From Saprospiraceae bacterium (lineage in GTDB: Bacteria; Bacteroidota; Bacteroidia; Chitinophagales; Saprospiraceae), in assembly GCA_013002625.1 (NCBI GenBank), contig JABDJE010000288.1:1-7621 (forward strand): a DNA stretch of 7,621 bases, written 5' to 3'. Both the position numbers and the translations under genes were made by a program. This document shows positions 1 to 5,425 of the stretch, in pieces. The notes beneath the pieces are model-generated. The model did no database searches. It was not told the origin of the DNA and saw nothing but the letters and a program-made list of their open reading frames with translations. The first letter of the stretch is position 1. Each line of letters starts with the position of its first letter.

Positions 1-34
1 TATATAGCCTGTTCTTAATATGATTAGATAAAAA

Positions 35-66
35 AATCAGAATTATCCTTTCGATTAATTCTGATT
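35..66. terminator. perfect 11-bp hairpin, possible terminator
   Basis: AATCAGAATTA (35-45) and TAATTCTGATT (56-66) are perfect inverted repeats separated by 10 bases. Six A residues at 31-36 lie at the left edge, so a leftward transcript would have the hairpin followed by a U-run. A rightward transcript is followed only by CTTT. The stem has just two G:C pairs, so it is weak. No gene in the window would need a leftward terminator here. It may end a gene left of the window or be a regulatory palindrome. Confidence 0.35.
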
Positions 67-99
67 CTTTAAGGGTGTTAAATGTCGCTGTTAAAGAAT
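64..99. repeat. inverted repeat overlapping the upstream hairpin
   Basis: ATTCTTTAA (64-72) and TTAAAGAAT (91-99) are perfect 9-bp inverted repeats with an 18-base spacer. The left arm shares bases 64-66 with the preceding hairpin, and the right arm overlaps a smaller palindrome (TGTTA 89-93, TAACA 99-103). The folds therefore compete for the same bases. Function is unknown: candidates are an operator, a leader structure, or chance in AT-rich DNA. Confidence 0.35.
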
Positions 100-140
100 A
101 ACAACTTTCTAAATATAAAACAATTACATATATAAGTCAA

Positions 141-164
141 TCTACTATGTAGACTACTGTTTTT
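141..164 (+). terminator. small hairpin followed by a T-run, weak terminator candidate
   Basis: TCTAC (141-145) and GTAGA (149-153) form a 5-bp stem with a 3-base loop. Five T residues follow at 160-164, after a 6-base gap. It could end readthrough from the left or attenuate transcription toward nadA. The stem is short and the T-run is not adjacent, so this is tentative. Confidence 0.2.
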
Positions 165-246
165 CAATCATCTATAAGGATATTTAAAAAAAGGGACAGT
201 AACATTTCAAATTTTCTCTATTGGGATCAACGAAAATTGTAGAATA

Positions 247-280
247 TTTCTCGTGAATGCGAACCAAATAAGTAATTTTT
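247..280 (+). promoter_or_regulatory. possible nadA promoter, Bacteroidota type
   Basis: TAATTTTT at 273-280 matches seven of eight positions of the Bacteroidota -7 consensus TAnnTTTG. TTTC at 247-250 is a three-of-four match to the -33 TTTG, with 22 bases between them. Initiation would fall near 286, giving a leader of about 20 bases that is A-rich, as is usual in this phylum. The match is imperfect and the DNA is AT-rich, so chance is a real alternative. Confidence 0.22.
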
Positions 281-306
281 ACGTCTAAATAAAAAATGAA
301 TTGATT

Positions 307-1317
307 ATGACGACTGCTACGCTTGATCTGGCCAAGGAAAATCTGAATAAATATGGGTTTCTTGATTTAGAAGTTGATCCTACGCTCAACTTGGAAGAGG
401 AAATTGAAAAATTAAAAAAGGAGAAAAATGCCATCATTTTAGCCCACTACTATCAAGAATCCGAGATTCAGGATGTAGCAGATTATGTAGGGGATAGCTT
501 GGGCTTGTCTCAAATGGCCGAAAGCACAGATGCAGACATGATCGTTTTTGCTGGTGTTCATTTTATGGCAGAAACTGCAAAAATTCTTAATCCACATAAA
601 AAGGTAGTACTACCAGATTTAAAAGCTGGTTGTTCATTGGCAGACAGTTGCCCGGCTCCGCTTTTCAAAAAATTTAAAGAAAAATACCCCGACCATGTGG
701 TTGTCAGCTATATAAATTGTACAGCCGAACTCAAGACTTTGACAGATATCTGCTGTACTTCTACCAATGCTGTACATATCATTGAAAGCGTCCCTGAGGA
801 TAAGGGTATCATATTCGCACCAGACCGCAACCTTGGAATGTATCTAATGAAAAAAACAGGCCGGGATTTAAAACTTTGGAATGGTACATGCATGGTGCAT
901 GAAATTTTTTCAAATGAAAAAATTACCAAACTCCAAATGCAATACCCTGATGCCAAATTTATAGCGCACCCTGAGTGCGAGCCGCACATTCTTGAAAAAG
1001 CAGACTTCATTGGGTCAACAAGTGGTCTCTTGCGTTTTACAAAAGAATCTGAAGCTTCTACCTTTATTGTAGCCACCGAATCCGGCATTCTGCATCAGAT
1101 GGAAAAGCATAGTCCAGATAAAACATTTATCGCAGCGCCACCCAACAACACCTGCGCCTGCAATGAATGTCCCCACATGAAGCGCAATACTATGGAGAAA
1201 CTATACCTGTCCATGAAATACGAATTGCCGGAAATCATATTACCTGAATGGGTTATCGCTAAAGGAAGAGCATGTATTGACAAAATGCTTGAAATCAGCG
1301 AAAAGGCAGGTTTGTAA
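307..1317 (+). CDS. nadA: quinolinate synthase NadA
   Basis: NadA condenses iminoaspartate (made by NadB) with dihydroxyacetone phosphate to give quinolinate in the cytoplasmic de novo NAD pathway. The enzyme carries an oxygen-sensitive [4Fe-4S] cluster. From Met307 (336 residues) the family hallmarks are in order: HYYQ at 47-50, GDS at 62-64, Cys109 in AGCSLADSC, Cys195 in NGTC, HPE at 221-223, TSG at 238-240, and C-terminal cysteines 283, 285 and 288. Cys109, Cys195 and probably Cys288 are the cluster ligands, the last by position in the ECPHMKRNT segment. Length is normal and the frame is intact. ATG 307 is preferred to the in-frame TTG at 301 because the earlier codon adds only two residues and is a weaker initiator. 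No nadB or nadC is adjacent. The next gene starts 45 bases downstream without an obvious strong terminator between. Confidence 0.97.
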   Translation: MTTATLDLAKENLNKYGFLDLEVDPTLNLEEEIEKLKKEKNAIILAHYYQESEIQDVADYVGDSLGLSQMAESTDADMIVFAGVHFMAETAKILNPHKKVVLPDLKAGCSLADSCPAPLFKKFKEKYPDHVVVSYINCTAELKTLTDICCTSTNAVHIIESVPEDKGIIFAPDRNLGMYLMKKTGRDLKLWNGTCMVHEIFSNEKITKLQMQYPDAKFIAHPECEPHILEKADFIGSTSGLLRFTKESEASTFIVATESGILHQMEKHSPDKTFIAAPPNNTCACNECPHMKRNTMEKLYLSMKYELPEIILPEWVIAKGRACIDKMLEISEKAGL

Positions 1318-1350
1318 ACTATTTAGCAGCTAAACTCTATTATGGGGTGT

Positions 1351-1358
1351 TATATTTG
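1351..1358 (+). promoter_or_regulatory. perfect -7 element match before the sensor-like gene
   Basis: TATATTTG fits the Bacteroidota -7 consensus TAnnTTTG exactly. No TTTG or TTG lies at the usual -33 distance; the nearest, at 1311-1314, is 36 bases away. If used, transcription would begin at about 1362-1365. That would make the ATG at 1363 leaderless or untranscribed and would favour the ATG at 1381. Confidence 0.3.
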
Positions 1359-1362
1359 ATTC

Positions 1363-3510
1363 ATGTACACCCTGAATGTAATGAGAAGCATATTGATATG
1401 CGGCTTATGCCTCGCATTGCATATATATGCCAATGCACAATACATTCAAAAAACTACATTGGAATTGAAGGGTGAACCTGTCGACCTTGTCCATCTTGGC
1501 GATAAAAGCGTCCACATAGTAACAAGCTCTTCCATTTATCAATTTTCCAACGGACAAATATTTCATAAGGGGGATCATCCCGCGCTGCTGCAACACAAAG
1601 CGTCCTGGACGGATCAAGCCGAGGTATTTATCTATCATGGAGTTCATGATTCGGATTTCAGAATCGATGAAAATATTAATCACCTGCCGCTGGCCTCCGA
1701 GTTCGGATCGGGCACTCTACTCTGGAAAGATGATTTCATTCTTCACACAAACCAAGAGATATCCAGATTGTCCAAAGACAGCATAGTTACACTCAGTTCC
1801 TATAAACTAGAAAATCCTCAAGACTGGTTATACACAATATACAAGGGCAAGCCCTGTATGGCGCATGAAAGTCAAGGTGTAATGGTTTTTGACTCTGAAA
1901 ATAATGCTATCCGAAACTTGGATTATACTTGGTTCGGAACTCGACCAACGGCGCTTGCCGGCATAGGAGACAGCTTGTTTGTGGGCTTCAATGGTGGCTA
2001 TACATTGATATCTAATACATCTGCCCGATCAGTAGCACTCAATCGGCTGATCGGTACTTCACAGGTATTAAAATTTCTTCAAAATGGTCATAAAACATAT
2101 ATTCTAACGCCGGAGAAGATAGTGGTAAATGAGAATAATAACCATTATACCCTCGATGTTAAACTGACAAATGATGATGAATTGGTTGACATCATCGTCG
2201 GTACAAATGATGAGTTGATTGTACTTACGAGAAAAGAGTTATGGATTCTTGGATCGAATGATAATCAGGGTTTCCAGAATCTGAGCAATGATGATGCGCT
2301 TATTTCTTTATATCATATTAGAGATAGAACTTATTACTCTGAAGGTTCTCGTGTATATAAATACAATCCGTATACAAGGTCATGGATATTAAATCCGAAT
2401 AAGGTCCCGCCAAAAAAAACAATAACAGATGATGAAGGCAATACGTGCTTGATATTTAATAGTGAAGCACGCTTACTTGACAAAAATGACGCCTCCCTTA
2501 AAGCGCGATGGACGATCCCAGATGAAAACATTCTGAATCTCGAAATTACAAATGAAGGAACATTTTTATGCACAGACCAAAACTTGTATCTGGACTTGGC
2601 TGATGGTTGGGAAAAAATTAATACGGTTACAGACAGTTTCCTACACGTGATGCTTAACCCGAATGGCATATTTGCGATAAGCACAAAACAAGTCTACCAA
2701 ATAACGGATGATGGCATGGTCGCACTCGAAGATGTTGGACCTTATAGATTTCTTGAAAATGGCGGTTTCTCAAGTATTGAAGACCATATTTTAATTGGTG
2801 CTCAAAACGGCATAGTAGATTTCAATGCACAGACATTGGAATCCCGCCTAATTTATAAAAGAGCCAATATTCTGGACTATTATATAAGCGGGGAGCTGAT
2901 GTTCATTCTAACTCCAGGGTCATTGATGGCCTATGACAGATCGGCCTTCCTGAATGAAACGCTTGAAATAAAAGGAATTAAGTATTTTGATTCGACGCTC
3001 TCCAAAGGGCGGATTGCCAATTTTGATGATGGGCGTATTTGGATCAGCTCCACAAGCGGGATATATCATTATGACCTTGAAGAATTCAATAATTACAAAT
3101 CCAATACGTTGTTCCTGGACAGGGTGGAAACAGAACAAAAGGGCATTATAGAAATAGGCAATGCAACCCAATTCCACATTACAAAAAATGATTTGCCTTT
3201 AAGGCTGTATTATCAACATAAAAGATATCAGGAAGCAGATGATCAATATCGATTCCACATAGGACACAACAAGAATAAAGAGACCCAATGGTCAAAATCG
3301 CCAGAAATGGTATTCAATCAAGTCGATGCTGGAACATATTTCATTCAGGCGGAAATGATCGACGGTATAAGCAATATGCGTATTCTTGCGCCTGCGATTC
3401 AAATTGAGGTATTTAAACCTACTCAGCTCAGTGGAACTACGGTATTAATTGTAACTTTGGGCGCCATATTTCTGATTTTCCTACTTGTCAGGGGAATTAA
3501 TAGGAATTAA
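1363..3510 (+). CDS. secreted propeller/Y_Y_Y sensor-like protein without output domain
   Basis: The 715-residue product opens with a signal peptide: Arg8, a hydrophobic stretch at about 10-21, and an Ala-Asn-Ala cleavage site before Gln26. Residues 30-580 are a run of short beta-strand blocks such as GDSLFVGFNGGYTLIS (202-217) and DDGRIWISSTSGIYHY (555-570), typical of beta-propeller (Reg_prop-like) blades. Residues about 610-685 resemble a Y_Y_Y domain (LRLYYQHKRY, DAGTYFIQAEM). A single membrane helix follows at about 691-709, and then six residues ending GINRN. This is the layout of the periplasmic input half of Bacteroidota hybrid two-component receptors, but no histidine kinase or DNA-binding part follows. 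The ligand is unknown. An in-frame ATG at 1381 gives an equally good, shorter signal peptide. Blade sequences are diverged, so the fold call is moderate and the topology is firmer. Confidence 0.75.
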   Translation: MYTLNVMRSILICGLCLALHIYANAQYIQKTTLELKGEPVDLVHLGDKSVHIVTSSSIYQFSNGQIFHKGDHPALLQHKASWTDQAEVFIYHGVHDSDFRIDENINHLPLASEFGSGTLLWKDDFILHTNQEISRLSKDSIVTLSSYKLENPQDWLYTIYKGKPCMAHESQGVMVFDSENNAIRNLDYTWFGTRPTALAGIGDSLFVGFNGGYTLISNTSARSVALNRLIGTSQVLKFLQNGHKTYILTPEKIVVNENNNHYTLDVKLTNDDELVDIIVGTNDELIVLTRKELWILGSNDNQGFQNLSNDDALISLYHIRDRTYYSEGSRVYKYNPYTRSWILNPNKVPPKKTITDDEGNTCLIFNSEARLLDKNDASLKARWTIPDENILNLEITNEGTFLCTDQNLYLDLADGWEKINTVTDSFLHVMLNPNGIFAISTKQVYQITDDGMVALEDVGPYRFLENGGFSSIEDHILIGAQNGIVDFNAQTLESRLIYKRANILDYYISGELMFILTPGSLMAYDRSAFLNETLEIKGIKYFDSTLSKGRIANFDDGRIWISSTSGIYHYDLEEFNNYKSNTLFLDRVETEQKGIIEIGNATQFHITKNDLPLRLYYQHKRYQEADDQYRFHIGHNKNKETQWSKSPEMVFNQVDAGTYFIQAEMIDGISNMRILAPAIQIEVFKPTQLSGTTVLIVTLGAIFLIFLLVRGINRN

Positions 3511-3574
3511 GTTTAATAAGAATAACAAAACAAAAGCCCAAACCACACCGTTTAGTATCGAATAATTCGTATTC
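3511..3574 (+). promoter_or_regulatory. short intergenic region before the three-gene cluster
   Basis: This 64-base gap separates the sensor-like gene from the outer-membrane barrel gene and probably holds the cluster promoter, although no TAnnTTTG element is visible. A palindrome, CGAAT-A-ATTCG (3559-3569), ends five bases before the barrel start and could be a small operator. No hairpin with a T-run is seen, so readthrough from the upstream gene is possible. Confidence 0.25.
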
Positions 3575-4387
3575 ATGTTAAGGCGATTTTTAACAATACT
3601 CATATTAGTCCTACCGCTATTTCTACAAGGTCAAAAAGGTCTTGAAGTAGGAGGTGATATAGGTATTGCCTATTACTTCGGTGATCTTAATACAAATTAT
3701 AATCTATCTCAGCCAGGTTTTGCATTGTCATTGAAAGCCAGACAAAACTTTAATGAAAGGTTGTCCTTTACCGGTGCCTTCCAGATGGGTCAGGTTAAAG
3801 CCTCTGATAGCAAATCAAATAATTTTTTTCAACGTACGCGAAACCTGGATTTTCAATCCAATTTTTATGACATAAGTGGTGTCTTCGAATTTAATTTCTT
3901 TCCTTATCTGCATGGCAGTCAGGATTATTTTTACACACCTTATTTGTTTGCAGGCTTTTCTGTCATGAAGTTTAATCCTACCACTGAACTCAATGGTGAT
4001 AAATATAATTTGCGCGATTTTGGCACAGAAGGTCAGTTCTTCGCAAATGAGTATTACCTGGTCAGTGCAGCGTGGGTCTATGGATTTGGTTTTAAATGGG
4101 ATATCAATAAGGATTGGAGCATCAACGCACAGATTACAGGCAGAAAATTATTTACTGATTATATCGACGATGTCAGTGGCAATTATCCCGACTTCCCGTC
4201 ATTGGAAAACTTGCGTGGGCCTGTAGCTGTAGAATTATCAGATAGGTCAGAACTTGCAGACTTTGTACAACCCGGAATGCAGAGAGGCAACGGCAAAAAC
4301 AATGATGTTGTATATATCCTCAGTATTGGAATTATGAGATATTTTGGTCAACTTCAATGTCCGAAAATATCCAAACCTATTCACTAA
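3575..4387 (+). CDS. outer-membrane beta-barrel protein, DUF6089/PorG-like
   Basis: The 270-residue protein begins with a signal peptide (Arg3-Arg4, hydrophobic 5-17, cleavage likely near Gln20). It continues as alternating amphipathic strands rich in aromatic residues, as expected of an outer-membrane barrel. Family-like signatures are YFGDLN (34-39), TPYLFAGFSVMKFNP (121-135), TDYIDDVSGNYPD (194-206) and a late QRGN-KNND segment (236-244) followed by a final strand ending MRYFG. These match the Bacteroidota DUF6089 family as I know it, which includes PorG of the type IX secretion system. This copy may be a paralogue rather than PorG itself, because the uppS and bamA genes I associate with that locus are absent from the window. 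The tail after the last strand (QLQCPKISKPIH) is short. The gene ends with tandem TAA stops, and yjbQ starts 10 bases later, suggesting cotranscription. Confidence 0.8.
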   Translation: MLRRFLTILILVLPLFLQGQKGLEVGGDIGIAYYFGDLNTNYNLSQPGFALSLKARQNFNERLSFTGAFQMGQVKASDSKSNNFFQRTRNLDFQSNFYDISGVFEFNFFPYLHGSQDYFYTPYLFAGFSVMKFNPTTELNGDKYNLRDFGTEGQFFANEYYLVSAAWVYGFGFKWDINKDWSINAQITGRKLFTDYIDDVSGNYPDFPSLENLRGPVAVELSDRSELADFVQPGMQRGNGKNNDVVYILSIGIMRYFGQLQCPKISKPIH

Positions 4388-4397
4388 TAAGCCTTAG

Positions 4398-4805
4398 ATG
4401 ATCCAGCAATACGAATTCCAACTGAGCGCGCGCCCAAGGGGATTTCACATTATTACCCAAGATATATTGCAACAGATCAGCCTACCGGAGAAAGGATTAC
4501 TCCAACTTTTTATCAAACATACTTCTGCGGGTTTAACAATAAATGAAAATGCTGATCCTGATGTGCTGTTTGATTTCGAAAGCATCTACAACAAATTGGT
4601 TCCAGAGAATCTGCCTTTCCTGAAGCATACGATGGAAGGCCCCGATGACATGCCTGCTCATATTAAAGCCAGCATGGTGGGTCATCATGTTTCCATCCCA
4701 TTCAATGAAAACGGACTTTGTCTGGGCACCTGGCAAGGAATTTATTTATGCGAGTTCCGAAATAATGGAGGCTCTCGTAAACTAGTAGCAACCATAATAT
4801 CATGA
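4398..4805 (+). CDS. yjbQ: YjbQ/UPF0047 family protein
   Basis: This 135-residue cytoplasmic protein has the full UPF0047 signature: HTSAGLTINENADPDV (41-56), a conserved His77 followed by EGPDDMPAHIKA (80-91), and LGTWQGIYL (109-117). Length is normal for the family and the frame is intact. The family is often annotated 'secondary thiamine-phosphate synthase' because E. coli YjbQ can weakly replace ThiE. The physiological substrate is not settled, so that role should be treated as tentative. No thiamine genes are nearby. The gene starts 10 bases after the barrel gene, and its TGA overlaps the ATG of the exporter gene, which points to translational coupling with a membrane transporter. Confidence 0.93.
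   Translation: MIQQYEFQLSARPRGFHIITQDILQQISLPEKGLLQLFIKHTSAGLTINENADPDVLFDFESIYNKLVPENLPFLKHTMEGPDDMPAHIKASMVGHHVSIPFNENGLCLGTWQGIYLCEFRNNGGSRKLVATIIS
4802..4805 (+). other. ATGA stop-start overlap between yjbQ and exporter gene
   Basis: ATG (4802-4804) of the exporter gene overlaps TGA (4803-4805) of yjbQ. This geometry usually means a terminating ribosome can reinitiate, so the two proteins are probably made in coupled amounts. Confidence 0.85.
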
Positions 4806-5425
4806 TGACACTCATTCTGGAAGGTATTATGCTGGGTTGCCTGCTAGCGGTATCATTGGGTCCCATATTTATTGCACTGACACAAACTTCGATTGAAAAA
4901 GGGATATTACCGGGTCTTACTGTTGGCTCTGGTATCTGGATCAGCGATTTTATTTTTGTGTATGTATTCTACAATTTCATCCAAATTCTTAAAGAGACAA
5001 TAGAATCCGAATCGTTTGTGCTTTGGATGGGTCTTTCAGGTGCTGTTGTTTTATTCGTCTTTGGCTTGGTGCTGCTCATCAAGAAAACCAAATTAGATTA
5101 TTCGCAACTGCATTTTTCAATGAAAAGCTACATGGGGTTCTGGTTTAAGGGTTTTTTAATCAACACGATTAATCCATTTACCTTTGTATTTTGGATGGGC
5201 GTCATATCAACCTATGTCATTGCCCGCGACATCAGTTCAACCGAATCATTGGCTTTTTTGGGTACAATCTTGATTATAATTATCCTGTCTGATACAGGCA
5301 AAGTCTATTTAGCCCATGGACTAAAAAAATGGCTCACGCCGAAACATATTGAAAAGGTCTCCAATGTATCAGGTGTTATCCTGATGTTATTTGGTTGTTT
5401 TCTGGCATATCGGGTGCTGATCTAG
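4802..5425 (+). CDS. LysE/RhtB-type amino acid exporter
   Basis: The 207-residue protein is very hydrophobic, with about six membrane helices at roughly 3-25, 37-62, 73-94, 112-138, 148-170 and 186-206. The first helix carries the LysE-type SLGPIF motif (18-23), and helix four the GFLINTINPF motif (117-126) typical of this superfamily. Length is normal. Such inner-membrane proteins export amino acids or related small molecules; the substrate cannot be read from sequence. The start at 4802 overlaps the yjbQ stop in an ATGA arrangement, and a second ATG at 4805 is possible. The stop TAG (5423-5425) lies inside CTAG, which also carries the stop of the opposing gene, so no terminator space exists between them. 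Confidence 0.9.
   Translation: MMTLILEGIMLGCLLAVSLGPIFIALTQTSIEKGILPGLTVGSGIWISDFIFVYVFYNFIQILKETIESESFVLWMGLSGAVVLFVFGLVLLIKKTKLDYSQLHFSMKSYMGFWFKGFLINTINPFTFVFWMGVISTYVIARDISSTESLAFLGTILIIIILSDTGKVYLAHGLKKWLTPKHIEKVSNVSGVILMLFGCFLAYRVLI
5422..5425. other. CTAG tetranucleotide carrying both convergent stop codons
   Basis: On the plus strand, TAG at 5423-5425 ends the exporter gene. On the minus strand, TAG at 5424-5422 ends the repeat-protein gene. The palindrome CTAG serves both. Transcripts of each gene must therefore end inside the coding region of the other, or read through it. Confidence 0.93.

Larger units (their letters stand above)
1..306. other. gene-free region upstream of nadA
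   Basis: No credible coding region is visible here. All three plus-strand frames meet a stop within the first 23 bases, so a gene from the left cannot reach far into the window on this strand. The stretch is strongly AT-rich and holds several inverted repeats (35-66, 64-99, 89-103, 141-153, 210-238), which are described separately. It most likely contains the nadA promoter and leader, and perhaps the terminator of a gene to the left. No tRNA-like fold or mobile-element end was recognised. Confidence 0.6.

Noticed and set aside
708..1283. Minus-strand open frames inside nadA
   Set aside because: They lie opposite a strongly conserved gene, have no recognisable domains, and disappear as soon as the plus-strand reading is accepted.
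1322..1334. TTTAGCAGCTAAA palindrome after nadA, considered as a terminator
   Set aside because: The stem is at most 5 bp with a 3-base loop and no T-run follows, so it cannot be supported as an intrinsic terminator.
1405..3177. Minus-strand open frames inside the sensor-like gene
   Set aside because: Short and without domain features; they are antisense shadows of one long open frame with a signal peptide and membrane helix.
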